Numbered from the stretch's first letter, positions 35,838 through 45,963 are shown. The stretch is 64,000 nt of DNA from Pelagovum pacificum (GCF_016134045.1 NZ_CP065915.1:2294001-2358000); one strand, 5' to 3'. Made by a program: numbers and translations. The notes: generated from the letters alone by a model not told the origin.

Positions 35838-37378
35838 GTCTGGTGTGCTCCTATGGCGGGTGACGGTTCCATTGCGCGGGCCGCGACGCGGGCGGCCCAG
35901 CGATCGTTGAGTTGGTGCAGCGACCTGTTCAGCGTGTCGTTGCCGAGGACGTCGACCTCGGTGAGCCGTCCGGTGACGGAGAGACCTTCCGCGCGGCCAT
36001 TCAGGCCCAGCGCGCATCCATCGCGGTCGATGGCGATCGTGCCGAAATCGTTGCGACGGAGGGTGCCGTCGGCCAGCAGCCCGGAAACAGGCCCATCCGG
36101 GTCCACGGCGCTGGCGGCGGGCAGCGTGGCGTCGATACCGGGCATGGAATGGTCCGAGAGCCTGCCAAAGGTCACCAGACCGGCTTCGGACAGTGCGACC
36201 AGCCGCGCGACGTTCAGTGGGGGCGGGCCGAAGGCGATCCGCTCCATCTCTGTCGTGAGGCTCCTGAAATCCGGTCCTGCCACCGGATCGAGGCCGCCGT
36301 GACTGACGGTGCGGACAAGAGCCGGGTAGACGGCGCGCCACGTGAGGCCGAGCAGGTCCGGGATGTCAGGGGTACTGACGCCGGTTGCCGCGTCGCGTGA
36401 GTTGCGGAGCAGGTCTTCGATGTCGTCGTGACCGGGGAGGCTCGCGCTCCAGTCCGTCAGCCAGTGACGTGTGCTGCCCGGCATCCGTCCCAAGAGATCA
36501 TCGACGACGAAACAGATCGGCGCGAGCAGCTCTCGCTCGATATTCCTGAGGGTATCGAGCGCGGCGATGGCCGCGGCGAGGTTCGTCGTTGCGGCCTCGA
36601 AGCCTTGGGGCAGCTGTACCCGTGACAGATCGGCCTTCGCCAGCATCGGCCGCCCGGTGCGCGAGCGCAGGTCGATGCGGGCGGGCTCCTGCCCCGAGGT
36701 GCGATAGGTGAGCCCGTTGCCGGTGTCGTCGAACGCGCCGCCCCGCCCGACCGTCAGCGCGAGCACGGCGTCGATCGCGGTCAGGCCGAACCCGCGCACC
36801 GTGACGGGTGAGCCGGCCGGGACCCGCTCGGGCGACAGTTGCGTACGCACCGGGAACACCTTGCCGCCCTCTGCCGTGCCCTGCCAGTTCTGGTGGCCGG
36901 TCGCGATCATCACTTCGTCGAACAAAGTACTGTCCTGAGCCGTCGCAACCGACCATCGAGCGCCCTGCCGCGCAATACCGGTGACACGCCTCGGCCGGAT
37001 CTTGATCCGGACATTGCGCGGACAATTCCGACGGACGAGGGCGAGGCAATCGGTCAGGTAGCGACCGACGTCACGTCGCGGCGGAAACCCGTCGGGCGCC
37101 ACGCGGTCGGGCGCTTCCGTCGCCGCCCAGTCGAGGAACGAGGGCCGCCCAGACTTGGCGGGCCAGGCGTCGATGTGGCGCGCGGCGAAGTTCATCAGCA
37201 GGTAGCCGGGCTGCGCGGGATCATAGACTAGCCCGGCCGCCGGAGTCGGTGCAGGTTCGAACAGGGTGATGTCGACCCTGCCCTGTTGCCCGCGCACGGC
37301 CTCCGCCAGCGCGTCGAGGCAATAGAGCCCCTTTGGTCCGCAGCCAACGATCGCGACGCGGACCGGCTCACCTCTCAT
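35834..37378 (-). CDS. FAD/NAD(P)-binding oxidoreductase of the SbnA-Y4yA cluster
   Basis: A 514-residue protein. The N-terminal Rossmann motif is VAIVGCGPKGLYCLDAL, then PAAGLVYDPAQPGYLLMNFA and IATGHQNW, characteristic of the NAD_binding_9 family related to ornithine N-monooxygenase folds. The C-terminal half has no clear motif. Its start (37378) overlaps the synthase stop by 11 nt. It may oxidise the amino-acid conjugate made by the upstream enzyme, a step SbnB does in Staphylococcus with an unrelated fold (inference). Confidence 0.75.
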   Translation of the reverse strand: MRGEPVRVAIVGCGPKGLYCLDALAEAVRGQQGRVDITLFEPAPTPAAGLVYDPAQPGYLLMNFAARHIDAWPAKSGRPSFLDWAATEAPDRVAPDGFPPRRDVGRYLTDCLALVRRNCPRNVRIKIRPRRVTGIARQGARWSVATAQDSTLFDEVMIATGHQNWQGTAEGGKVFPVRTQLSPERVPAGSPVTVRGFGLTAIDAVLALTVGRGGAFDDTGNGLTYRTSGQEPARIDLRSRTGRPMLAKADLSRVQLPQGFEAATTNLAAAIAALDTLRNIERELLAPICFVVDDLLGRMPGSTRHWLTDWSASLPGHDDIEDLLRNSRDAATGVSTPDIPDLLGLTWRAVYPALVRTVSHGGLDPVAGPDFRSLTTEMERIAFGPPPLNVARLVALSEAGLVTFGRLSDHSMPGIDATLPAASAVDPDGPVSGLLADGTLRRNDFGTIAIDRDGCALGLNGRAEGLSVTGRLTEVDVLGNDTLNRSLHQLNDRWAARVAARAMEPSPAIGAHQT

Positions 37379-38393
37379 CAGCACCGACCATGCCCGCAAG
37401 ATCCTGTGCCGAGACTCCGAGCGTGCGTTCGACCCACTCGTCGTTGAAGACCGTGTCGAGGTAGCGGGTCCCGGAATCGTGCAGGATCGCGACGACCCGC
37501 TTGCCCCTGAGCTGCGCACGGCGGGCGCGGACAGCTTCGAGCACGCCGCCCGCCGAGCCGCCGACGAGCACTGCCTCACGCTGCGCGGCGCGGCGGCAGC
37601 CGACGACACAGGTGAGGTCGGACACGCGTTCGAGACCATCGAACCGCTGTCCCTCGGCCAGGGCCGGGATGCGTCCCGCCCCCATACCCGGAATGTGTCG
37701 GGGGCCGGCCGTGCCGTCGAACAGGCAACTGCCCTCGGCATCCACCGCCACGACTTCCGTCTTGCGGCCGCGCCGTTCCAGGAAGTCGCGGCAGCCACGC
37801 GCAGTGCCGGTGCTGCTGGTGGCCACGAACAGCGCGTCGACTGTGCCACCCAGGATATCGTCGATCTCCTGCATCGTCCCTTCGGTGTGGGCGGTGGGAT
37901 TGTCGAGGTTGGCATACTGGTTCGTCCAGAACGCACCGGGTGTCTGGTCGAGCAATTGCCCCACCGCTTCCATCCGCGCGGCGAGGAAGTCGCCGTCGAT
38001 CGGATCGGTGACGAGGTGGATTTGCGCCCCGAGCGCGCGCATGATCGCCACGTTTTGCGGCTGAGCCTTCGGGTCGACGACGCAGATCAGCTTCAGCCCG
38101 TGAACCCGGCAGGCCTGTGCGAGGCCGATGCCCATGTTGCCGGACGTGGACTCGATCACCGTCGCGCCCGGCGTCAGGTCACCACGCCGCAGTGCCTGTT
38201 CGATCATCTGCCGTGCCGGGCGATCCTTGGCGGAGCCGCCGGGGTTGGCGGCCTCGTACTTCACGATGAGTTCGACATCCGGATCGCCGAGATAGCCCGT
38301 GAAACGCACCAGCGGCGTCCCCCCGACGAGAGAGAGAATGCCGGGCGCGATGGCACGGTCGGCAGCCGCCGCCTTCGTGATCTGGATGTTCAT
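37368..38393 (-). CDS. SbnA-like PLP-dependent beta-substituting synthase
   Basis: A 341-residue cysteine-synthase-fold enzyme. The PLP lysine is Lys56 in NPGGSAKDRPA; ESTSGNMGIGLA binds substrate, and STTG-like STGTARGC and GGSAGGVLEA bind phosphate. The motifs VVDPKAQPQN and WTNQYANLDN resemble SbnA, which joins O-phosphoserine and glutamate en route to 2,3-diaminopropionate, more than ordinary CysK. ATG 38393 has AGGAG 7 bp before it. It is first in a three-gene coupled operon. Confidence 0.82.
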   Translation of the reverse strand: MNIQITKAAAADRAIAPGILSLVGGTPLVRFTGYLGDPDVELIVKYEAANPGGSAKDRPARQMIEQALRRGDLTPGATVIESTSGNMGIGLAQACRVHGLKLICVVDPKAQPQNVAIMRALGAQIHLVTDPIDGDFLAARMEAVGQLLDQTPGAFWTNQYANLDNPTAHTEGTMQEIDDILGGTVDALFVATSSTGTARGCRDFLERRGRKTEVVAVDAEGSCLFDGTAGPRHIPGMGAGRIPALAEGQRFDGLERVSDLTCVVGCRRAAQREAVLVGGSAGGVLEAVRARRAQLRGKRVVAILHDSGTRYLDTVFNDEWVERTLGVSAQDLAGMVGADER

Positions 38394-38660
38394 GCTGCAA
38401 CTCCTGCTGATCGACCCGAGGGCCACCGAACGCAGCAGACTGCGCGGGAGGTCATCGGTTCTGACTAAACTCATGCGGTACGGGATCGGGTCCGACGGTG
38501 GTCCACCAAAGCTGCCCGAGCGTTGCCGACCGCTTGCTTCCCCCTGGTCATTCCCAAGAACTGACCATTTCGAAACAACGGCATCATGCAGTTGGTTCAG
38601 CTAACATTTGTAGGGAACGGGTGCTTGCCGATGCGCCCGCCGCAACGCAATTATGCCGCC

Positions 38661-39392
38661 ATGAAGATTTCGACCGATCTGGCCGCCACCGACCGGCGTG
38701 GAATGCTCGCCCAACTGGACCCCGAGCAGTGGGACCGGCTGCGCGCGCTCTGCTCCGATATCCGCAACATCCCGCCCCGCACGACGATCTCGGTCGCGGG
38801 AGAGCCGCTCGACCACAGCCTGTTGCTGCTCGACGGGATCGCGGTGCGCTATGTCGGGTCCGGCCCCAGTCACCGGCAGATGGTGGCGCTGCAGGTGGCT
38901 TACGATTTCATCGACCTGCACGCCCTGCCCCTGCAGCGCCTCGACCACGACGTCGCGACGCTCACCTCGGCGACGCTCGCCGTGTTCCCGCACGACGCGC
39001 TGCAGAGGCTGGTGACCGAGGACAAGGAGCTGGCGCTGCGGCTCTGGCGGATGACGCTGATCGACGCGGCGATCCACCGGCAATGGACCTACCGCGTCGG
39101 CGGCCTGCGCGCGCTAGCCGGGATGGCGCATTTCTTCTGCGAACTCGACTACCGCCTTGTCAGCTCCGGCCGCGGCGGAGAGGACGGCTATCGCCTGCCT
39201 CTGACGCAGCTCGACCTCGGCGACATCGTCGGTATCTCCGAAGTGCACGTCAATCGCACCCTCCGGCAGCTGCGCGAGGCGGGGCTCTGCACCTTCCAGA
39301 ACGGCTTCCTGCAAATACACGACCGCCCGGGTCTGAGCCGTACCGGCCACTTCGACGCCAGCTACCTCTACGGCGGAGATGCGGTGCCGTAG
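38661..39392 (+). CDS. Crp/Fnr-family regulator
   Basis: About 243 residues: a cyclic-nucleotide-binding-like beta domain and a C-terminal winged helix with LDLGDIVGISEVHVNRTLRQ. No N-terminal Cys cluster of Fnr is present. Sensor residues typical of cAMP binding are not evident. It is divergent from the SbnA-like operon across 267 bp and may control it. The start is uncertain: 38661 or 38631 or 38586 are in frame and none has a good ribosome site. Confidence 0.8.
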   Translation: MKISTDLAATDRRGMLAQLDPEQWDRLRALCSDIRNIPPRTTISVAGEPLDHSLLLLDGIAVRYVGSGPSHRQMVALQVAYDFIDLHALPLQRLDHDVATLTSATLAVFPHDALQRLVTEDKELALRLWRMTLIDAAIHRQWTYRVGGLRALAGMAHFFCELDYRLVSSGRGGEDGYRLPLTQLDLGDIVGISEVHVNRTLRQLREAGLCTFQNGFLQIHDRPGLSRTGHFDASYLYGGDAVP

Positions 39393-39482
39393 GCCATAAG
39401 CCGCCCGCCCCGGCAAACCTTTGTTGGCATTCTCTTCGGCGACACATCTCCTACGTCTCAATACAGATCAAGGAGGTCATTC

Positions 39483-40040
39483 ATGCCAGCCAGAGGTTTC
39501 TCTCAACCCGATCCCGGCACGGTGGCGTTGATCGCCACGCCGCAGGCGCCCGAGACTGCACGTTCCGCAACTGCGTCGACCGTGCGCCGCTACCTCGTCG
39601 AGGCCGCCGCGCGGGCTGACGTCACATCTGCCGAGATCGACGCTTTGCTCTACATCGCCTATGCGATGCACGAAGCGGCCCGTGCGGATCACCGTCCGTT
39701 CCGCCCGCCACTCGATGCCCCGCTCTGCGACGAGCGCCCGGTCGCGGGTCCCCTGCAGGCGCCGACCTTCGCCTCTCTCGCCGATCCACTCGTCAGCGCC
39801 GACCCGGTTCCGGAGTTCGACCGCGAACTCGCCACGCACCTCGACGCGCTGACCGACCGGGTCTGCTACCGCTTCCTCGAGCTCGTCCAGGTCGGAACGC
39901 AGGACTTCATCGAGACCCACTCGACCGCGTGGCGCACCGTCCGGGAGACCGGCGGCGCATTGGACGGCAGCCTCGTGGCGCTCGCTCCGGCGGACATCGC
40001 GGAGGATGGCCGCACCTTTGCGGCGTACTGGATGGGGTGA
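39483..40040 (+). CDS. Uncharacterised 185-residue protein
   Basis: A soluble-looking protein with no signal peptide or membrane segment; mostly helical with acidic patches. A strong AAGGAGG site (39470-39476) precedes ATG 39483, so it is surely translated. It lies 90 bp after the Crp/Fnr gene on the same strand. No family is recognised. Confidence 0.65.
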   Translation: MPARGFSQPDPGTVALIATPQAPETARSATASTVRRYLVEAAARADVTSAEIDALLYIAYAMHEAARADHRPFRPPLDAPLCDERPVAGPLQAPTFASLADPLVSADPVPEFDRELATHLDALTDRVCYRFLELVQVGTQDFIETHSTAWRTVRETGGALDGSLVALAPADIAEDGRTFAAYWMG

Positions 40041-40679
40041 TCGCGCTAACGGGGCCCAGCACAGAGCGTCCAGCGCCCCTCAATCGGTATCCACATTCAC
40101 AGGAGCGATCGAGAACCCCGGCCACGCGTTGGCAGCATCGGGATACTCTGTGACGCAGTCTAACCGACTATCGCCGATCCATGACAAACTCACCGTAAAT
40201 CCTAGACGGAGCGAGGCGAACAAAGCGTTCGGCGCGCTCTTAGCCCCAAGTCAGTGTCAGAAAGACGCGTCAGCACACGGAGCTTGGCCAAGCACGGGTC
40301 CGCTGAAGCGATTGCATGCTTGAACCAGCTCGCTGTCATCCGCGGGCCGCGCGCAAAAAGCTAGCGAGCGCAAATACCCGGCACAACCCAATCGGCGCCT
40401 TGGGCACGGGGCGTGATCAGCCCGTCCCGAATAACTTCGGAAACACCGGAAGAAACCGTGCATGCCTTACACGAACGGAGAAAAGGCGACCTCCGCCTTG
40501 AAGACAGAACGCTGAGACCGCTGTTCCATCCCAGTGTTTTCAAGCTTTGCTGAACTCAAGACTGCTCAATCGTTTCTCTGAATACCCAGCAACTGCGGCT
40601 ACGCCAGAAGGGCTGTTTACCGAACGCTGCCGCCAAGTGGGGTGCTGGCGCACTGACAATCCGGCGGCAAGTTGAAAAA
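40041..40679. other. Gene-poor stretch at a composition boundary
   Basis: About 640 bp with no recognisable gene, many in-frame stops and falling GC content. It separates high-GC core-like genes from the lower-GC block that follows. Short overlapping frames on both strands resemble nothing known. It may contain an old insertion scar. Confidence 0.55.
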
Positions 40680-40701
40680 ACGCATATTGCGCGCACTAAG
40701 C
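40680..40701 (+). promoter_or_regulatory. Candidate GntR operator, copy 1 (ABC operon)
   Basis: The 22-bp stretch (core ACGCATATTGCGCGC) matches a site at 47382-47403 at 18 of 22 positions. It lies 38-59 bp upstream of the ATPase ATG. Confidence 0.65.
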
Positions 40702-40738
40702 ATTTAAGCTAACCTCGAATTGTCGCACAGAGGACGTC

Positions 40739-41824
40739 ATGGCACGGCTAGATATCGAACACGTCACCAAGAACTACGGGGCGGTTGAGGTCATTCCCGA
40801 TCTCACGCTCTCGGTCCGCGATCAGGAATTCGTGGCATTGGTCGGCCCCTCGGGCTGCGGCAAGTCTACGACGCTACGCATGATTGCGGGGCTGGAAAAG
40901 ATTTCGAGAGGCGAGATGCTCATCGACGGGCAGGTCATAAACGACCTAGAGCCGGACGAGCGTGGCATCGCAATGGTGTTTCAATCCTACGCCCTTTATC
41001 CGCATATGACCGTGGCCAAGAACATGTCGTTCTCCCTTCGCGTAGCCCGCCACCCACGGGAGGAGATCAACAGGCGTGTAAAGGATGCAGCCGAAATCCT
41101 CGGTCTCACCGCGTATTTGGACCGCAAACCTTCGGCGCTTTCGGGCGGCCAGCGGCAGCGGGTGGCGATGGGACGCGCGATCGTTCGCCAGCCCAAGATC
41201 TTTCTGTTCGATGAGCCGCTCTCGAACCTCGACGCCAAGCTTCGCACCCAAATGCGAACGGAGATCAAGCGGATCCACCGCAGCGTCGGTGCAACGACCG
41301 TCTACGTGACCCATGATCAGGTCGAGGCGATGACACTCGCCGACCGGATCGTCATCATGAATGCAGGCAAGATCGAGCAGGTCGGCACCCCGTCCGAGGT
41401 CTACAAATCACCCGCGTCAACTTTTGTCGCTTCCTTCATCGGCACGCCGCCGATGAACCTCATCCCCGCAGTAGTCGCCAATGGGGTGCTCCGTCTCGAA
41501 GACGGTACCGAGATCCCCCTTCCCGTCCATCTGGAGACGCCGGTTGCGGATGGCCAGAAGCTGATATTCGGGATCCGGCCGGATCAGATTTCTCCCGAAG
41601 GCCATGGCATGGAAGCAAGCGACCCTTGGCGCAAGGACGCCGATATCAACTTGGCGGAGCCACTCGGATCCGAAACTCTGATCTTCTTTGGAATGATGGG
41701 ACAGGAATGGGTCGGAAAGATGTACCGGCCCCGCGACATTCAGCCGGGCGAGCGCCTGACGCTCCTCTTTGATCTGGCCAATGCGCACGTCTTCGACGCT
41801 GAAACCGGAACGAGAATTACTTGA
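40739..41824 (+). CDS. Sugar ABC transporter ATPase (UgpC/MalK family)
   Basis: A 361-residue ATPase with [43 protein letters not shown] and a C-terminal TOBE domain. It is the first gene of a four-gene plus-strand transporter operon. Lower GC than the paralogues at 20572 and 54623 indicates a different origin. Substrate is probably a fucosylated compound, judged from the linked fucosidase. Confidence 0.9.
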   Translation: MARLDIEHVTKNYGAVEVIPDLTLSVRDQEFVALVGPSGCGKSTTLRMIAGLEKISRGEMLIDGQVINDLEPDERGIAMVFQSYALYPHMTVAKNMSFSLRVARHPREEINRRVKDAAEILGLTAYLDRKPSALSGGQRQRVAMGRAIVRQPKIFLFDEPLSNLDAKLRTQMRTEIKRIHRSVGATTVYVTHDQVEAMTLADRIVIMNAGKIEQVGTPSEVYKSPASTFVASFIGTPPMNLIPAVVANGVLRLEDGTEIPLPVHLETPVADGQKLIFGIRPDQISPEGHGMEASDPWRKDADINLAEPLGSETLIFFGMMGQEWVGKMYRPRDIQPGERLTLLFDLANAHVFDAETGTRIT

Positions 41825-41840
41825 ATTAAGGGAGGAAGAT

Positions 41841-43109
41841 ATGAGCAAGCTTACGACATACACGGCTGCGATCGCCCTATGCATGGGGTTGGCCACGCCG
41901 GCCTTCGCTCAGACGACGCTGACCTATATGGCTATCGGCCCGGAGCGGACGGCATTCAACGAAGAGATCATCCGTCGGTTTGAGGAGGAACATCCCGATA
42001 TTAACGTGGAGTTTCGCTGGCTTGCCAACGAACCCTACAAGACAGGTATCAAGGTTGTGATGGAGTCGGATTCACCTCCGGACGTCTTCTTCATCTGGGC
42101 GGGAACTTGGGCGCAGGATTTTGTCGATGCCGGGGCCGTCGCCGATCTCAGCGAGTCGGAGGCGAACGGTGACCTTTGGACCGTCGGAATGCCCAAAGCT
42201 CTGGTCGATCAGTTCCGAGACGAGAACGGGCTGTGGGGCGTGCCATCAGAGCTTTACGTTAAAGAATTCTGGAGAAACGACGCGTTCTTTGCCGAACACG
42301 ACCTCACTATGCCCGAGACATTCGAGGGACTTCTGAACATGTGTTCGGAAGTGCGCGAAATAGATCCCCAGATGACGCCGATCGCGTTCGGCGCCTCCGA
42401 GAGCTGGACGATCAACCACTACCTCACCACGCTCTTCCAGCGGCACGTGGCTCCGGACGTTTCCGCCAGGGATTATCGCCTGCAGGGCAATCCCGAAGAA
42501 TTGTTCACCGATCCCGGCTACCTGAAGGCCTTGCAGGACTTCAAACGCCTGCAGGAGGCGGACTGCTTCAATGACGGTATCAATTCTGTCTCGCCCGAAG
42601 TGTCCCGCGCGATGTTCGGCTCGGGACTGGCCGCGACGACATATTGCGGCAGCTGGTGCCCGCCACAATTCGACGCCGCCGGAATGAATGGTGGCTACAC
42701 CCCATTCAGATTTCCGGCGATCGAAGGGGCCTCGGGGGTGCAGCAGGGTTCCATGGCCGGCGCGTCGGGCTATCAGGTCTCGAATGCATCGGAATACCCC
42801 GAGGCAGCGATGACATTCCTCAACTACATCGCCAATGCCGAGTCACAGGTCCTCATGACCGAACTGACGGGCCTGCTACCCGCAAACGGGACCCAGGTTC
42901 CCGAGGGTGGGCTGTCAGAGGCCAACTCTGCGCTTCTTGACATCGTCGCAGAGGACGAGGCCACCGTTGCGGCTCTGAACACTGTGGTCGAAACGAGCGT
43001 CAGCGACGTCATTCTGAAGTCCGGCCAGGATCTGGTTGCGGGCACCGTGACGCCTGACGAATTCATGGAACGAGTCCGCGAAGCGGCCCAGACCGCTGCG
43101 GCACGCTGA
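41841..43109 (+). CDS. Extracellular sugar-binding protein (family 1)
   Basis: A 422-residue binding protein with Sec signal MSKLTTYTAAIALCMGLATP cleaved after AFAQ. The mature part has the family-1 pattern (PERTAFNEEIIRRFEEEHPD; DVFFIWAGTWAQDFVDAG). ATG 41841 follows GGGAGGAAGAT; the extension to 41769 overlaps the ATPase. It delivers sugar to the permeases that follow. Confidence 0.88.
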   Translation: MSKLTTYTAAIALCMGLATPAFAQTTLTYMAIGPERTAFNEEIIRRFEEEHPDINVEFRWLANEPYKTGIKVVMESDSPPDVFFIWAGTWAQDFVDAGAVADLSESEANGDLWTVGMPKALVDQFRDENGLWGVPSELYVKEFWRNDAFFAEHDLTMPETFEGLLNMCSEVREIDPQMTPIAFGASESWTINHYLTTLFQRHVAPDVSARDYRLQGNPEELFTDPGYLKALQDFKRLQEADCFNDGINSVSPEVSRAMFGSGLAATTYCGSWCPPQFDAAGMNGGYTPFRFPAIEGASGVQQGSMAGASGYQVSNASEYPEAAMTFLNYIANAESQVLMTELTGLLPANGTQVPEGGLSEANSALLDIVAEDEATVAALNTVVETSVSDVILKSGQDLVAGTVTPDEFMERVREAAQTAAAR

Positions 43110-43137
43110 TCGCAAAATGACAAGGGGCGGCGAGATC

Positions 43138-44073
43138 ATGAAGCGCCGCCCCGATCCACACGGCACAAGACGGCGAGTAGACAGTGTGAAACGGACTTTT
43201 CCATTTCCGATGCGGGGCAAGCTATTCGACATCGTCCTGGTTGCCCCGGCCGTGGTGATGTTCACGCTCTTCATCGTCTGGCCGGCTGTCCAGACGCTTC
43301 ATACCTCTCTCTTCGACGAGACGAGCCGCGGTGGCGAATACATCGGTTTACGAAACTACCGTGAGCTCGTGCAAGATCCGGTATTCTGGATCGCGATGAA
43401 GAACAACACGCTGTTCATCTTTACCAATCTCGTTTTTCAAGTTGGGATCGGTACTATCCTCGCCGCGATGATCGATCGCGGCATCCGCCATTTTTCCTCG
43501 GCCATACGAACGATCATCTTTGCACCACTCGTGATTGCCCCGGTTGCAATCGGCCTGATCTGGAAGATGCTGCTCGAACCCAATTTCGGCCTCTTCCGGC
43601 AAGTTATGGACAATCTCGGATTGCCGTTTCCGACCCAAGGCATTCTTGGCAATCCCGACCTCGCCTTCCCCGCGCTCGTTGCCGTGGGCGCCTGGAACTA
43701 TATTGGCTTCATGATGACGATCATGCTGGCCGCGATGCAGGGGATATCACGCGACATTTACGAGGCGGCGCGGATAGACGGTGCATCGGCGATACAAACG
43801 TTCTTTCATATCACCCTTCCGGCGGTGCGGCATGCGCTGGTCCTGTGTGGGCTCATCGTCGTCGTCGGATCCTTCAAGACGTTCGAGCTGGTTTACGTGC
43901 TGACCGGGGGTGGCCCGGGCAACACCACCCAAGTCCTAGGTACGCATATCGTCGAGAGCGCTTTCTCGTTGTTCCGACCCAACTACGCGGCCAGCATGTC
44001 AGTTGTCGTATTACTGATCGCCATCCTCTTCGGAGCGCTGCAAGTCCGTGAGCACGACAAGGAGAGGTCCTAA
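43138..44073 (+). CDS. Sugar ABC transporter permease (MalF-like)
   Basis: About 311 residues with six membrane segments and the EAA loop YEAARIDGASAIQTFFHITL. ATG 43138 is preferred over 43117, which has no ribosome site. Its TAA overlaps the next ATG (TAATG). Confidence 0.87.
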   Translation: MKRRPDPHGTRRRVDSVKRTFPFPMRGKLFDIVLVAPAVVMFTLFIVWPAVQTLHTSLFDETSRGGEYIGLRNYRELVQDPVFWIAMKNNTLFIFTNLVFQVGIGTILAAMIDRGIRHFSSAIRTIIFAPLVIAPVAIGLIWKMLLEPNFGLFRQVMDNLGLPFPTQGILGNPDLAFPALVAVGAWNYIGFMMTIMLAAMQGISRDIYEAARIDGASAIQTFFHITLPAVRHALVLCGLIVVVGSFKTFELVYVLTGGGPGNTTQVLGTHIVESAFSLFRPNYAASMSVVVLLIAILFGALQVREHDKERS

Positions 44074-44945
44074 TGTCATCCATTGACGCCAACCAGAATG
44101 CGGCCACGGGGCGTACTCGGGGTAAGACGTTCGCGATCATGGCGCGCCGCGTCTCGGCTTACGCCGTGCTCGGCCTCGCCTGCTTCATCGTGCTGGTGCC
44201 GATTGTCTGGGTGCTCGTCGCATCCTTCAAGACAAGACAGGAGATCTTTTTGTCTCCTCTCGCCCTGCCCGAGACTTTGCAATGGGAGAACTATCTCAAC
44301 GCGATCGAAACCGGTTTTCCGGCATACCTGCGAAATTCTCTCATCATCACAATCTGCTCGGTCATCCCGATGGTAATCATCAGTTTGATGGCCGGGTACG
44401 CACTCGCGCGGCGCGTTTTTATCGGACGCAAGCTGATCTACATGCTCATCGTCCTAACCTATGCGATCCCGTTTCATGCAATCCTTATCCCGCTATATCG
44501 CATGGTCGATTCCATGGGGCTTCTGAATACTTACCTCGGGTTGATCCTGCCCAATATCGCGATCGGCATCCCGTTCAGCGTTATGATTCTCTATGCCTTC
44601 TTCCGAGAATTCCCGAAAGAACTTGAAGAGGCCGCGCGGCTCGACGGCTGCTCGCCATGGCGGATATTGTTCTCGGTGGTCCTACCATTGTCGCTCCCCG
44701 CCGTCTTGAGCGTGGTGATTCTTCAGACCGTCAATACATGGAATGAATTTCTTTGGGCATCTCTTGCAGCCTCAAGCGACAGCGTGCGTCCCTGGACAAC
44801 CGGGATCATGCAATTCCAAGGTCAGTACAGCAGTGACTGGCCAAAGATCCTTGCCGTTGTGAACATCGTCATGCTGCCGCTTCTGATAATCTACATCCTA
44901 GCACAAAAACACTTCGTTCGGGCATTTGCGGGGATGGGTAAATAA
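44073..44945 (+). CDS. Sugar ABC transporter permease (MalG-like)
   Basis: A 290-residue permease with EAA loop LEEAARLDGCSPWRILFSVV and NEFLWA near the C-terminus. It overlaps the upstream permease by one base and converges on the GntR gene with a 2-bp gap. Confidence 0.88.
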   Translation: MSSIDANQNAATGRTRGKTFAIMARRVSAYAVLGLACFIVLVPIVWVLVASFKTRQEIFLSPLALPETLQWENYLNAIETGFPAYLRNSLIITICSVIPMVIISLMAGYALARRVFIGRKLIYMLIVLTYAIPFHAILIPLYRMVDSMGLLNTYLGLILPNIAIGIPFSVMILYAFFREFPKELEEAARLDGCSPWRILFSVVLPLSLPAVLSVVILQTVNTWNEFLWASLAASSDSVRPWTTGIMQFQGQYSSDWPKILAVVNIVMLPLLIIYILAQKHFVRAFAGMGK

Positions 44946-44947
44946 GA

Positions 44948-45952
44948 TCAGTCGAGCTGCACCAGAAACGGTGGAATGAGACCGTCCGGTGGCTCCGGAG
45001 CACTCGCGATATAGGTTGACGTCGTTTGCTCACCGTTATCGAGGTGAGCCACCATCAATTCGCGCCATACCCGATCGTCCGCACCGTCCCGAATGGCGGC
45101 GAGAATTTCCTCGTGATCGTCCAGCACGCTCTCCATCTCCTCAGGCTTGTTGTATCGCGCGAATGCCATGTGTGTCGCGATCAGCGGTAACTGACTACGG
45201 TGAATGGTCTCGCGCATCTGCGGGTTTCGGCAACTTCTGACAAGGCGGAAATGAAGGTCGGCCTCGACATCATTGACGAGGTCGATTGTGAAGCTTCTCG
45301 ACTTACGCAGGGCATCAATACGAGCGAGCGCAGAGCCGACCTTTTGTCCTGCCCCCTCCTCCACCACGTCGGCCAGCGCAGCTGGCTCGAGCAACTTGCG
45401 GATCTGGTAGTGGTGCCTAACACCCGTGACGCCCATTCGCGGAACGATCCAGCGCCCGTTCGAGGCCTGTTCTACCAAGTTGACCCGTTCGAGCCGGCTG
45501 ATCATTTCGTTCGACGTCGTTCTGCTCACTCCCAAGTGGGACGCGAGCGCGGCACTGCTCAATACAAATGTGCCATAGCTCATGCAACTCGCCACGGCCG
45601 CCTCAACTTCTGGATAATGGATGTCGCGCCAGTTCCGGGCGTCCAGGGGCCCTACCTCACGCGCGGCCGTCGCCAATGCCGTTTCTTCGAGGGGCATCCG
45701 TACAGGGTTCAGTTCAGCGCCACCAACGATGTAGCCCCGCCCCTCAAAACGAAACACAAGGCTGTCGTCGACGAGACGCTGAAGCGCGTCAGCCGCAGGT
45801 GCGCGACTGACATTGAACAGCCGCGCAACTGCGCTTTCGGTCAGGACAAGCCCCTCAGGAAGTTCGCCCTTTGTCAACAACCGGTGAGCCGCGCCGTAGA
45901 TCGCGCGGTTGCGTCGCGCGGGAGCTTTCTTCGCGGAACTAGATTCTGACAT
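44948..45952 (-). CDS. GntR/FadR-type regulator with two winged-helix domains
   Basis: A 334-residue protein. The N-terminal GntR HTH is LTESAVARLFNVSRAPAADA (about residues 37-56). A second winged-helix-like segment, LSSAALASHLGVSRTTSNEM (about residues 131-150), follows before a FCD-type helical sensor with His residues (VRHHYQIRKLLEPAALAD; DHEEILAAI). Standard FadR-subfamily proteins have one HTH and about 240 residues. It lies 11 bp after the fucosidase gene in the same minus-strand unit, and probably controls the ABC, fucosidase and enolase-family genes through the repeated 22-bp site. Confidence 0.82.
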   Translation of the reverse strand: MSESSSAKKAPARRNRAIYGAAHRLLTKGELPEGLVLTESAVARLFNVSRAPAADALQRLVDDSLVFRFEGRGYIVGGAELNPVRMPLEETALATAAREVGPLDARNWRDIHYPEVEAAVASCMSYGTFVLSSAALASHLGVSRTTSNEMISRLERVNLVEQASNGRWIVPRMGVTGVRHHYQIRKLLEPAALADVVEEGAGQKVGSALARIDALRKSRSFTIDLVNDVEADLHFRLVRSCRNPQMRETIHRSQLPLIATHMAFARYNKPEEMESVLDDHEEILAAIRDGADDRVWRELMVAHLDNGEQTTSTYIASAPEPPDGLIPPFLVQLD

Positions 45953-45963
45953 AGCCTCCTATT

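Noticed and set aside
37368..38393. Ordinary cysteine synthase (CysK)
   Set aside because: Motifs VVDPKAQPQN and WTNQYANLDN, and partnership with a Y4yA-type decarboxylase, fit the SbnA group better.
38394..38660. Search for a Fur/Irr-type iron box before the SbnA-like operon
   Set aside because: No GATAAT-type or similar dyad was found, so siderophore function is not claimed.
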